From: Dryocosmus kuriphilus | Taxonomy: Eukaryota; Arthropoda; Insecta; Hymenoptera; Cynipidae | DNA: 64,000 nt | Assembly (NCBI GenBank): GCA_038277395.1 | Contig: CM076191.1 | Span: 180,652,552 to 180,716,551 of the forward strand | Reading direction: 5' to 3' | Part shown: piece after piece, positions 22,384-33,500 of the stretch | Layout: the number at the start of each line of letters is the position of its first letter | Position numbering within the stretch: the first letter of the stretch is position 1 | Notes under the pieces: generated by a model | The model's input: the letters and a program-made list of their open reading frames with translations, nothing else | What the model was told of the DNA's origin: nothing | Databases searched by the model: none | Translations under genes and position numbers: made by a program

Positions 22384-22760
22384 CACGTGTGATTGAGTGG
22401 AGAAAATCAGGCGATTACTGCAAACCTGATCTCAGACGAAATTGCCTTTGCGCCAAAACATAGTGGCAACAAGAATAAAGGCTTCGCTCGACTACAACCT
22501 CCGATTAAAAAATTACCTAGTAAACGTTCGTACGAAAGGTGTATAAATTCATAATAAAGGTCTTATGAAAGAGACTACCTTCTCTACAGTCTACAGATCG
22601 GTGATCGACAAATCACTGGAAATCGATCGAGTGAATTGAAGATAACACGCGAATTACATACGTGGCACAGTAGCAGGTGGGAGACGATTAATCTGACTGG
22701 GCATTGGGATTTAAAGATCAACGCTTATTTCGTTGGACATAAGGTAAAGGCAATTGGACG
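22384..22760 (+). repeat. Possible LTR-like fragment
   Basis: A segment of higher complexity has a TATA-like 'tataaa' (about 22541), then 'aataaagg' and 'gaaagagactaccttctc', followed by 'cgtggcacagtagcaggtgg'. This resembles LTR promoter, polyadenylation and leader order. No second LTR or protein is present, so this is a guess. Confidence 0.22.
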
Positions 22761-23306
22761 AGGAGATGGCAGGCAAGGAGATCAAAATCGGCCAAAGACT
22801 TACTTATAATCATTTGCCCATACTTGCGTTCGCAGGAAGAGTGGCGGATTTTTGTAAATAAGGCTTCAGTGTTGACCTCGTCGATTCTCTGTAATCAAAT
22901 AACAAAGCTTTAAAAACATATAAACCTACGATGCAAAGGGGTTGTTGCATATTTTCAAATACTTTTTTCTCCTAGTGAAAATAAAACAGCACTAAAAATA
23001 GAACACAGTTACTTAAGGAAAGTTTTTTCAAATAAGTTTGAATATATTTTTTTAGTGTTTAAAAAGTATACTTTTTGAATGTTTTGCGGTAAAATGAGGC
23101 ATTGCTGATTGGGTCAGTATCGGAATTAAATATCAATTTGAGTAGCGCAGTTGCAGTAGCTTACTCTCACTGGCTCTCACATTAAATAGATACTTCATTA
23201 GTCAATGGAGCTACTGCATAGCATCAATTCTGAATGGTTCAGCACCATTATTCTAATCGGTTCAACACTTTGAAGGACGTGACGTTTCAAGGTCACAGAG
23301 TTGTTT
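22761..23306. other. No gene recognised
   Basis: Mixed A+T-rich sequence between the LTR-like fragment and the tRNA-like palindrome. Nothing supportable is seen. Confidence 0.35.
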
Positions 23307-23428
23307 GAATAGGTTAGTTATATGCTTTTTTTTGTGTTGTTAAGAACGACATACTTCAGACAAGAATAATAATTATTATTATTATAATTAATAACAATAA
23401 TTCATAGCTTAGAAAGAAAAAATGACTC

Positions 23429-23487
23429 TCTAGCTCCGCTGGGAATCGAACCCAGGTCTACAGATTGCCTGTCTGGTGCTCTAACCC
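23429..23487 (-). repeat. tRNA-like module, left arm
   Basis: Read on the minus strand: GGGTTAGAGC, an anticodon-stem-like CAGACAGGCAATCTG, the T-arm GGGTTCGATTCCC, then CGGAGCTA. The conserved T before the anticodon and the 5' acceptor strand are missing. Confidence 0.6.
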
Positions 23488-23504
23488 TTCATTATTTATA
23501 CTCA

Positions 23505-23553
23505 GCACTAGACCGGCAATCTGTAGACCTGGGTTCGATTCCCAGCGGAGCTA
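23505..23553 (+). repeat. tRNA-like module, right arm
   Basis: This is the mirror copy of the left-arm module, with CTAGACCGGCAATCTGTAG, an intact B box GGTTCGATTCC at 23532-23542, and acceptor-like CGGAGCTA. The part corresponding to the A box is absent. Confidence 0.6.
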
Positions 23554-23687
23554 GAGAGTCATTTTTTCTTTCAAAGCAATGAATAATTGTTCTTCTTCTT
23601 CTTCTTCTTATTATTATTATTAAAAGTATTCTTGTCTTAAGTATGTCTTTCTTAACAACACAAAAAAAGCATATAACTAACTTATTC

Positions 23688-24120
23688 TACTCAGACGTAT
23701 AACATCTTAAAATCAACATTAAAACTATTTGAACAGGATTTTTATTTTTTTTAAATATTATTTTCTTTTATAAGAAATGAAGTATTCAACATTTTTTCAA
23801 TGTACTAAATTTTCTAGAATTCTATATAGTATTCAAAAAACATATTATCTGAAATTCATGCAACGACCCCATTATAAAACGATAACTCACTGCAATCGTT
23901 TTAAAAAACCCACATTTTGGAAATAGAACAAACACATACAATCAGAAATATAAGCACATATTATGTACGAAAAAGCATCACAAGCCTGATGAACTACAAA
24001 ACTAATTTAAGCCTTTTTTAAAATTGCAATTTCACACTTTATCAAAAAGCATGCTGATGTATGATAATTAATGAGCGCCGAAAATCTAAAGTTTGCCTCC
24101 CGGATAAAGAAGTTGAAAGC
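23688..24120. other. A+T-rich DNA, nothing recognised
   Basis: No gene or strong repeat is visible. Confidence 0.4.
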
Positions 24121-26072
24121 ACATAAAAAGTAAATAAAGAAAATTAGTCGATACATATTTTTCCGATTCGAAAACAAATTTTTTTTCTTGATGCTGTGAG
24201 TATTTGAGTATTTGGATTTTGAAGTTTGCTTTTCAAAAAAAAAAAAAGAAAAAAAACGATTTTCTTTCTAGATTCTGACGAGGTTTATAGTCCTCTTTCG
24301 AAATCCGCAGGAAACTTTTAAAATGATTCAAAATTAACAAAATGGCGTCGATTTATTTGAAAATATAAAGTCTATTTTCACAAAAACCCTACCTTTTTTC
24401 CTTTTTTTTTTTGTTGTTGTTAAGTTTGCACTTTTAAAAGGAAAAAATCCTGTTAGTTTTATGCGGGCCAAACCATTTTTTTGTGGCCCCACAGCGGGCT
24501 GAAAGACACGATTTCGTGGCCAAAAGTGCCAAAATTCAAGTTTTGAACTTGAAAAAAAGAATTAAAAAAAAAATTTTTTTGATTTGAATTTATTCATGAC
24601 ATTGTGAAAATGTAGAAAATAATAATCAAAGAAGGAATTTCAACTTTCAGTGATCTACAACGACATAGTTAGTATCTGTTGCATAACTCTTCCACATATA
24701 ACGAGTAACTGCGTATATTTTACTCCAACTAAGGAAAAATTTGTTATTTAAAAACAACTTAAAACTTTTTTTATTTAACTTTTCAGTGCTACCATTTCTT
24801 TAAAAACTCTTAAATTCATTAAAACAGGTCACAAATCAATGTAATAACTAACTCAAAGTACTTTCCAATGAGTTAGTACGAACAAAAAGTGTTTATGATA
24901 TTATACGCAAACTAATGAACAAAAGTCATTTTTTCGTGATTTGCAATAATTAGCTATTTTACATCCATAAATTTTGTATGAAATATAACAGATTTTAATT
25001 TGCAATTACAGTTAGCTAAGAACATCTGTTATTTAGCAATTACTTAAACAATTTTATTAAACAAATCCACATTTCGACAATTTTTTCATGAATATGCTTA
25101 ATGCTTTCTTTGCGGTATCAACTAAAAATGTCGTGCCAGACTCCTAGCTGTCGTATTTTTTATAGAGACAAAAATTTTAATTATATAAACCATTTTTATA
25201 AACAAATGCACATTTTGATCATTCTCCCACCATTTTTCCACCATTTTTTAAAATAAAAAATACTATTTTTCAACCAAAAATAGTTGAATTATCAAACCCA
25301 AAAAGAATTTCAATAAAACAGTTAAACTTTCAACCAAAAAAACATGATTTTTCAGCCAAAGATGAATTTTTAACAAAATCATTGAATTTTCAATATTTCA
25401 ACAATAAATGTAAGTTTTATGCGGGCCAAATCATTTTTTGTGCCCACAAGAATATTTTTTCGAAAAATATAATTTTCGAATTTTTCTCGAAAACGATACA
25501 AGATATAAAAGAGGTCTTTTTGTAGAAATTTGTAAAATGAACAAAACTGTTTCTTCATGTTTATTTCGTACCTGCCGTTTGCGAAAAAAATTCGCCAATT
25601 CAATTTTTCGAAAAAAATCCTTGGGGGCACAAAAACGGTTTACCCCGCATAAAACTACAGGGAGCTTTTCTTTTAGAAATAAAAATTAAACAAAAAAAAA
25701 GGCGAAAAATAAAAAGATTGGATTTTTGTAAAAATAAACTTTTTATATTTTCAAAAAAATTGCAACCATTTTGTTAATTTTAAACCTTTTTAAAATTTTC
25801 CACAGAGTTTCGAAAAAGGCCCATAAACCTGTACAAAATCTAAAAAGAAATCCTAAATATCTTATTTAGGATAAACGTTATACAGGTTTACAGAATTTTT
25901 TTTTTTAAAAAACATCTAAATTCAAATAATCACAACTTCGCAGTAAAAGTTTTCTTTTCAAATTAAAAAAATCTGCGTCGACTAATTTCCTCTGAAAAAC
26001 GTCATATTTTTTCGCCAAAAGATTCCACGACTTTAAACGTACCTACCTGTCTGATTTGAAATGGATTCGATC
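24121..26072. mobile_element. Foldback element, family F copy 1
   Basis: The left arm (about 24140-24480) and right arm (about 25400-26072) share complementary blocks such as 'ggaaattagtcgac', 'aaattaacaaaatgg' and 'agttttatgcgggccaaa'. The right end reads 'ggattcgatc', matching the GACCGAATC terminus of copy 2. The left terminus is degraded. The centre contains A+T-rich DNA and a short 'caaccaaaaatagttgaat' array (25255-25410). No protein is encoded; mirrored small frames at 25379-25689 are palindrome products. Confidence 0.7.
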
Positions 26073-27472
26073 AAATGAAAAAAGTATTTTTTTTTATAGT
26101 GATAAAATGTTTAAGGCTTCAGTCTGAAAGTCCTTTTAGGAACTTTCTTCAAGCTGCAAGACGAAATAAGAACCTGCTACCATGCAATATACAAGAGTAC
26201 CCGAAAAATTTCAAAAATATAAGCTTCTCACATATCGCAAAGTGATATAAGCTCACTAACCTTTTGTTTTTTTTAACACCTCATCGTTATACAAGTGCTG
26301 TGTCTATTTACACAATTTTAAGACCTTGCACTTAAGTTTTTTTTTTAAATCGTGCGGATAAAAAGCTGTTGTACGAGCTTGTAAATAGCAGCCTTGTAAA
26401 ATATCTTAAATTAACTAAAATTATCTTCTACTTTGAATAATGTCTTTTTTACAATGTAATTTTAAGTTTAATAAATTTGAAGATCAAGTTAAGAGTCTTC
26501 GCCAAAAAGTTATGAAATTCAGACTAAGATTTTTTTAAATGTGCCTTTCACCTGTTTTCACAACTAAAATATTTTTACATGTTCATCTCAATGAAAACTG
26601 ACTTTCGGGGATTTCATAAAATCTCGACGTTTCGAGACCCCCTGAAAAAGAAAAAAACAGGTTTTACGTTGGTTCTGTCTGTCGGTCGTCGTCGTTGCCG
26701 TGATCTGTGACAGCGATAACTAGTAAGAAAAATGTTCAATTTAATCACGGCTTGGCAAATTTCTCAAGGGGCCATACGGAAAGGTCCTCCCTGTTAACCA
26801 GACTTTTCTGACCAACGGTTATAATTTTATCCATCAAATACTGATAATACAATCGATTTTCCAGCTAAACTATTTGAGATAAGGAAAAACATTCAAGGGC
26901 AAAATTATTAACCTAAAAAAGATCTGCAAATTTTGTGAAATACAATTTTTGACTAAGATACGTACTTTTCGTTTTATTCATTAAAAACGCTATTAAAAAT
27001 AGAAAACATTAATTTTACAGTAAAGCGATGTAAAATAGGGAAAAATGATTAATGGAAAAATATATTTACACAGAGAAGGTCTATAAACTTTCTGTTGAGC
27101 ATTGTTTGATAGGACACGTATTTTTCGATTTAATTACAAAAAACTACATTGAAATCTCAAAAAATCCACGTAGACTGTGAAGTAGACGTTTTTTCTCAAA
27201 CTAAACACCTGAAATGCCAGAAAATTCGATTTTCCAGTCGAACGATGCAAACTACAAAAAATCCTTAAAATCAAACTTTTCTATATAGAAAAGGTCTACA
27301 AATTTATGTTCGGAAATTTTTTAATTCGATGAGTATTTTTCGATTTAATTACAAAAAATTATTTCGAACCTTAAAAAAATCCACGTAAACTGTGAAGTAT
27401 ACATTCTTTTTCAAACTAAATATATTTAAGAAGGTGTTAAGTTTTTTGTTGTCTACTGGCCGTTAGTTTATT

Positions 27473-27522
27473 GGTTTAATACAAGTTTCGTCCGTCGACG
27501 TCGGACCTCATCAGTTTAAGCC
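27473..27522 (-). ncRNA. Hammerhead ribozyme-like motif, left arm
   Basis: On the minus strand the order is GGCUUAA, CUGAUGA, stem II GUCCG..CGGAC with loop ACGUCGA, GAAA, then C-UU-GUA, then UUAAACC. This matches a type I hammerhead: conserved CUGAUGA and GAAA boxes, a two-pair stem III closed by UU, cleavage predicted after GUA, and a stem I with mismatches. An extra G sits between CUGAUGA and stem II, which is non-canonical, and stem I is imperfect. Very short stem III is known in hammerheads of Penelope-like elements and retrozymes. Activity is not established. Confidence 0.55.
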
Positions 27523-27906
27523 TGAAGATTAAGTGAAACAACAATTATTTTGAAGCGTGGCTTCGTATACGCATGTATGATGAATATAAAAGTCGATCAG
27601 AATTTAGAATTCACATATGATCGTAGGATCAATAAAAAAATACATTCTCTCGGTGTTGATAAGGTTAAAATTGTAGATGGCAATTTTGCCCATAGAATGA
27701 AAATTATTTTATAAAAAAGATACAAAGACTAAGAACATGGGTAAAACTCAAGTATATTACAATCTTAACCTTATCAACACCGAGAGAATGTATTTTTATT
27801 GATCCTACGATCATATGTGAATTTTAAATTTTGATCGACTTTTATATTCATCACACATGCGTATACGAAGCCACGCTTCAATAATTGTTGTTTTACTTAA
27901 TCTTCA

Positions 27907-27956
27907 GGCTTAAACTGATGAGGTCCTACGTCGACGGACGAAAATTGTATTAAACC
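27907..27956 (+). ncRNA. Hammerhead ribozyme-like motif, right arm
   Basis: This is the mirror copy: CUGAUGA at 27915-27921, stem II GUCC..GGAC, GAAA at 27940-27943 and GUA at 27947-27949. One change (GAAAA in place of GAAAC) loses the second stem III pair, and one stem II pair is lost too, so this copy looks weaker than the left one. Confidence 0.48.
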
Positions 27957-28403
27957 AATAAACTAACGGCCAGTAGACAACAAAAAACTTAACACCTTCT
28001 TAAATTATTTTTATCTCGCCAAAACTTTAACAACTATATATATAAATATATTTAAAACTTATATTTTTTCATGACAGGAATTATAGACAAGTTACAAATT
28101 TGCGGCAAGAACCCCTCAAGCTATCTTTAACTATGTGCACACCTGAAATAACAGAAAATTTGATTTTTCAGACGAACGATGCAAACTAAAAAAAAATCGT
28201 TTAAGCCAAAGTTGCTTATATAGAAAAGGTATGAAAACTTTTATTCGAAAATTTTTTAATTCGATGAGTATTTTTCGATTTAATTATAAAAAATTATTTC
28301 GAACCTTCAAAACATCCACGCAAACTGTGTATATTTAAACTTATATGTCTTTTTTCAAATTAAACATCACGAAAAATTATTATTTTTCATAACATGAATT
28401 ATA

Positions 28404-29288
28404 TTTAGTGTCTAAATTAAGTGCAAATATTTTGTGATAATGCCATTACAAAAATTTTCTTAAACAAAATATCTTGAAATCTCAAAGATAAAAAAATATT
28501 GAAATGGACTTCTTACGACACAGGCTTAAATTTGAGTACACGGAAGAACATTTTCACTGATTTTGGATACCTAAAATTAATTTTATTGTCAAATAAGAAA
28601 CAATTTAAATTTTTCATTTTTTTCGTGCACTTTATAATTAATAAAAACTATTTTCGCGTCCATTTTCTTGACATACTAATGTTCTATTATATTGCAAATA
28701 TATTTCTTTTATTTTTATATTACACATTTTATGTTTAGATAGTTAATAAACTAAACTTAACTCTCAGAAAATAGCGAAAAAGTGATTTTTTAAAATATTT
28801 CAAAAATGTTTAGACAGGATAACAAATATTTTAATGGCATTATTGATATGTATGTAGTATAAATGCAATTACGTTGACGTATATTTTTTTAATTTGGACG
28901 TTTTGGAAAAGGATGGAATTTAAAAGTTTTATTTTTCTTAAGAGAGTTAAATTTAAAAAATTATTTCAAATTAAAAACAACTTAGAGCTATTTTGTATTT
29001 AGGGAGAAATAAGATTGAAAATTTTCAAATATAAATTAACTTAATTTTAAGGAGAACTAGAAAAAGGAGCAAAGTTTGGATTTTGATAAAGGATTGGAGA
29101 TGTGAAAAGTTTATATTTAGACAACTTAAGCAATTAAAAAAAAAACTTTAGTGAATATTGAAACCTATGGAAAATGATACAAGTACATCATTTTTTCAAA
29201 ACTGCTGGTGCTTCATAAATTTCAAAATAAAAAACTGTTCGAGTAACTTTACATTTATATTGAAACTTTCTTGAGAAAAAACTGATAT
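28404..29288. other. A+T-rich DNA, nothing recognised
   Basis: No coding signal is seen. An 79-codon A+T-rich open frame at 28499-28738 is judged to be chance. Confidence 0.4.
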
Positions 29289-29535
29289 TTTTACACTCTC
29301 ATATCAATAAGAGGGTATTAGTTTTATGTGAAAACTGACTTTCGCGAGTGTCACGAAATTTCGAAGTTTCGAGACTCCCTGAATACGAAAGAAAGAGATT
29401 TTACACTGCTATATGTCTGTTTGTCGTCGTTGTCTCTATACTGAATAACTTTCGAAAGATTAATCGGATTGGATTGCGCTTCAGTACACCTCTTTAAGGC
29501 TTAAAAACAAAGGACAAGTTCGTTTGCCATTCTTG
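29289..29535 (+). repeat. Family D fragment (head only)
   Basis: It carries the head order 'tttacactctcat', 'agtttcgagactccctgaa', 'gtctgtttgtcgtcgttg' and 'atcggattggattgcgctt'. It ends before the tail modules. Confidence 0.7.
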
Positions 29536-29539
29536 AATA

Positions 29540-30026
29540 ACGGTTCTGGTTTTTTTAACAGTTGAATTTTCAACCAAAAGTGGTATTTTCAAACAAATTG
29601 TTGAATTTTTCAACAGAAGAAAATGATTTCTAAACCAAACTTGAAATAAATTACGTTTTAATTAAAATAGACTTTTTTCAATCTAAAATAGTTGATTTTT
29701 TTATGGTGTTTTATTAATTTATTCCAAATTTAAGTGAAAGATGAGAAAAACGAGGAAAAAAAGGAAAAAGAGGATGTTTCTTGAAAATAGGGGAATTATT
29801 TTTTTAAAAAAGGGAAAAAACAGGAAACAGGGGAAACTGAAAATTTTGAAACTAAATTTACGACAACAGATTTTCCGATCTTTTCATAAATTCACGATAT
29901 ATCCGGAGGTGCACAAAATTCCCTTCAAATTCCCGGTTTTCCCATTTTTCCCGGGTCGCTAAATACCCTAGGAATAAGTAACTTCTAGTAACCAAATTAC
30001 TAAAAAGTAACCCGTTCCGAGCCCTG
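29540..30026 (+). repeat. Family J repeat, hAT-like terminus
   Basis: It starts with a short 'tttcaaccaaaag' array, passes through 'ggaggtgcacaaaattccc' and 'cccgggtcgct', and ends 'aagtaacccgttccgagccctg'. Read inward from the right this is CAGGGCTCGGAACG, a plausible hAT-type end. The reverse complement of the whole order recurs at 59372-59840. Confidence 0.6.
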
Positions 30027-30341
30027 AATTTTAAATCTTACAAAATTATTATTAAAAGACTTATAAGCAATCGTTGAAAAACAGGTCGTCTCATACTCGT
30101 GACCAGTACTGTATCAAATCATGGAAACTGGTAAAACTAGGACTTAAATTTTACAACTTCTTGGCAACGTCCCTTAAAGGAAAATAATATTTTTTTAAAT
30201 AAAAATAAAATTATTAAAATATAATCTTTTACAACACTACTGGTAGAAGGAAGAAAAAAAAACGGCTCTAACCTCTCTACACCCAATCATGCGACGCCAC
30301 AACACAAAAGAGCTATTTAGTCCCTGGTTGCTCCTGCTACG
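30027..30341 (-). other. ROCK 3' flank
   Basis: This lies directly downstream of the ROCK stop and should contain its 3' UTR. I see no convincing AATAAA on the minus strand here, so the mRNA end is not defined. Confidence 0.35.
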
Positions 30342-30568
30342 CTACCTTGGCGAGACACGTTGCCCCGTCCCGTCTACATGTGAGTTTGCCTTGTAGCCGC
30401 ATTTTTGAATTCGTCTCGACAATCGTGTCACCCAATACTTCTGATCATCAGGACTTCCTGCAAGAACTAACAGCTCTCGAGCGCTGTTTGGATCGTAATG
30501 TAGTTTGCAGGGAGCTATGGCGTCTTCTTTTTTGTCCAAATGTTCCTTGTGAACTTTTATATGACATC
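30342..30568 (-). CDS. Rok: ROCK exon 10 (second half of C1, PH end, stop)
   Basis: Acceptor GTTTTTAG. Completes Arg, then CHIKVHKEHLDKKEDAIAPC (remaining C1 ligands), LHYDPNSARELLVLAGS and the PH helix DDQKYWVTRLSRRI, ending VSPR then TAG. A 5.8 kb intron separates it from exon 9. Confidence 0.95.
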
Positions 30569-33500
30569 CTAAAAACAGACAAGCATATTAATAATTTTTC
30601 AATCTTGGAATTGAAAGAAGTACATGGTTATAAAAAAAAGACCACGAGGTGGATGCCACACCGGATTCATTCAAACCCGACCTTTACAGGATGGCCACTA
30701 AAAACAATTTAAAAAATTCTCTGACTTTTCTCTGACATTCCCTGGAAAAATTTTTAATTTAAACCTAGTTACGATTTTAAATAATAAGGAAAATATGAGC
30801 AAACAATTAATGAAGCTCCGAATTAATCGCTATTCCAAAACATACTTATAACTATATGGACAGGATTATTTTTCATTTTAGTGCATAAACCTTAAAAAAG
30901 AGAATATTTCTTAAACCATTTCATTGAAATTTCCTTCTATCAGGCTTCGAAGTGCTCTATGAAACTAAAAAAAAGTATTTAAAAATCTGTCAAAATCCGT
31001 AGAAATCCTTTGAAATCTGTTAAACCCTTCTGAATTCCTTTGAAATCGTCAATATCACTAAAATAGTTCAAAACATGTAGAAATCACCTAAAATCCTTTG
31101 AAAATAAAATTAATTAAATTTATCCCCCAAAGTTCTCTAGAAATCCATTGAGATCTCTTGAAATCTTGGGAAATAGTACAAATTGAATGAAATAAGTAGA
31201 AATCGTTTGAAATCCCTTGAATATAAATTAAATTAGACTTATTTGTTAAACGTCTCTAAAAAAAGAACTAGAAATTCCTTCCTAGAATTCCTAGAATTCC
31301 TTGAAATCTTTGAAATCCTTGGAGATTTAATAAAAACTTTAAATCTCATGAAATTGTTTGAAATACCTTAAAGTCCCTAAAATATTTCGAAATACTACAA
31401 AATTCTTTGAAATCCCTTGAAATCCTTTAAAAATTACGGAAATGCTTGAAAATAGTCTAAAATGCCTTCAAGTATTTCGAAATATTACGAAATTCTTAGA
31501 AATCCGTAGAAATATTTGCAGTCTCTTTGTCAACTGTTTGCAGTCTTATAAAATAAATTATAACCTTTAAAATCATTTAACCTAAAATTTAATTTATTCC
31601 GAAATTTTTGGAAATCGTAAAAATCTATTTAAATACGTAGAAATCCTTAGATATCACTTGAATATAAATTAAAATAAACTTATTTATCAAAGTCTTCTAA
31701 AAAAAAAAAACCGTTCAAATCCTTAGAAATCTTCGAAATTCCTTGAAATCTTTGAAATCCTTTGACATTCAATAAAATCCTTTAAATCTCGTGCAATTCC
31801 TTGAAGTACCTCAAATTTTTGAAAATACAACAACATTCTTTAAAATACCCTGAATAAAAATTAAATTAAACTTATTCATTGAAGTTCTTTTTAAAAAAGC
31901 CGTTCAAATCCCTGTAACTCACTAAAAACCTTAAAATAATTTTAAATACTACAAAATTCATTAAAATTCTTTGAAATCCCTTAAAATTTCCAGAAATTCT
32001 TGGAAATCCTTGAAATCTTCTAAAATCCCTTCAAGTATTTAGAAATATTACGAAATTTCTTTAAATCCGTTGAAATATTTTAGAAGCTCTTGGAATTCTT
32101 TGGAATCGTGTAAAGTAACTTAAAATCTTTAAAATTCCTTGAAATGAGATTTAGCTTATTCTCTAAAGTTCTCTAAAAACTCGTTAAATTCCCTTAAAAT
32201 CCATTGAAATCGTGAATATTAAATAAAATCATTCAAATCTCGTGACAATATAAATTAAATCAAATTTACTCCTTAAAGTTCTTTTTAAAAAATCATTCAA
32301 ATCCTTAGAAATATTTAAAATCCATTGAAATCTTTGAAAACCTCTAAAATCCGACGAAGTATTACGAGATCTTACAAAGTTCAATGAAATCCGGGAAAAA
32401 GCAATTATTTTTTAAACATACTTCAGAATCTCTGGAAAACCATTGAAATCCTTTAAAATTAGTAGAAATGTTTGGAGAGCCGTAGAAATCTATTAAAATC
32501 CCATAAAACCCTTTGAAAAAACTTAAAACCCGTGGAAGTCCCTCGAAAACTCTTAAAATTCGCTGATATCTTATGAAATCTTGAAAATCTTTGAAATTTC
32601 GATTCTAATCATTTTCCCTGACAAATTAAAAAATTCCCTGACTTTTACCTGATTTACAGGTTTTCCCTGACGACTGACCACCTTGCTTTACATTATCGAT
32701 TTTTTTTTAAACTTTAGCCACTTATCTGTTTCATAAAGAAAATATAGACTACCAAAGGTTTCACTTAAAAAATTTTTTTTTTAAGATATAGCACTTTTTC
32801 TATTTTGGACACTTTTTTACTCTCTAAAACAGGAATTGCACTAGTTCACTTAAAGGCTGCACTGCTTAATTCGGTTTTAATCTAATTAACTGAAACTCTT
32901 TCTTTTATTGTAAAACATCCCCGGAAATCCCAATTTTGAGGTCCCAACTGATTCCAACAGCTCCTTCATGTTTATTTTTCATATTGAAAAAACTGGTTTT
33001 TTTTAAAAACTCAATTCCCAAAAATCGCCACGCTGACTTTTTTTATATTTCTATATTTTGTATAATACTTCAACATGTCCTTTTAGAGAAAATAATTATA
33101 AAAACTATGTGATTCACAAAATTTTTTTTTAAAACATGTTATTGAAAAAAATTTAATTATTTTTTAGTTTTTGCTTAATATGGTTCATTTTTATAACTAT
33201 TTAATTCAATGTTTTTTTCTGAACAATCGTTTAAATCGTATCGTATTAGTTTATACCCCCTCCCTTTTATGGGTTTTAAGATTCTTACAGAACAATTACA
33301 AACAAATTTTACAACTTCCTAGTCTCTCAAAATCGACCAGTGACCCCCAAGCAATTTGCTCCTCGACATGAAACATCTTCCCTGAAATATCACTGGCCTT
33401 TTCATGAGGGAGGACCTAACAGTTTAACGTGGGTTCCGAACCCCGGACCTCTTCCTAGGAAAGCCGACGCACTATCACCTAAGCCACCCAGGTTCTTTTC

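Larger units (their letters stand above)
23307..23687. mobile_element. Palindromic element made of tRNA-like modules
   Basis: Two arms, 23307-23487 and about 23500-23687, are reverse complements over nearly their whole length ('gaataggttagttatatgc', 'gttaagaa.gacatac', 'gactctctagctccgctgg'). Each arm carries the 3' part of a tRNA: CTGGGTTCGATTCCCAG (T-arm with B box) followed by an acceptor-like CGGAGCTA. The left arm also has GGGTTAGAGC resembling the D-arm end. Neither copy has a full 5' half or a proper anticodon loop, so neither is a tRNA gene. The left A+T-rich tracts are (TAA)n-like and (CTT)n-like. Confidence 0.75.
27429..28000. mobile_element. Foldback element, family G, with hammerhead-like motifs
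   Basis: Arms of about 245 bp (27429-27675 and 27755-28000) are near-perfect reverse complements starting AGAAGGTGTTAAG. A TA dinucleotide flanks each end (27427-27428, 28001-28002), consistent with a TA target duplication. Each arm carries a hammerhead-ribozyme-like core that reads outward. The spacer between arms is about 80 bp. The sequence 'cctgaagattaag' beside the core resembles tails of Penelope-like elements, so the arms may derive from such a retroelement; that is inference. Confidence 0.85.
26565..28403 (+). repeat. Diverged family D copy split by a hammerhead-bearing foldback
   Basis: 26565-27428 keeps the family D head ('gtctgtctgtcgg', 'cagcgataact', 'aaaatcgattttccagctaaact') and three weaker repeats of 'ttcgatttaattacaaaaaatta'. 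The sequence continues after the insertion at 28001-28403 with the same unit. A 572-bp foldback occupies 27429-28000. Confidence 0.6.

Noticed and set aside
23429..23553. Two functional tRNA genes
   Set aside because: Both lack the 5' acceptor strand and a proper anticodon loop (no T before the anticodon). Only the T-arm side is tRNA-like.
30347..30712. 121-codon + frame over ROCK exon 10
   Set aside because: It is antisense to a confirmed exon and has no motif of its own.
30950..32590. CRISPR-like array
   Set aside because: Units are short, degenerate and without constant repeat or spacer lengths, and the context is eukaryotic.
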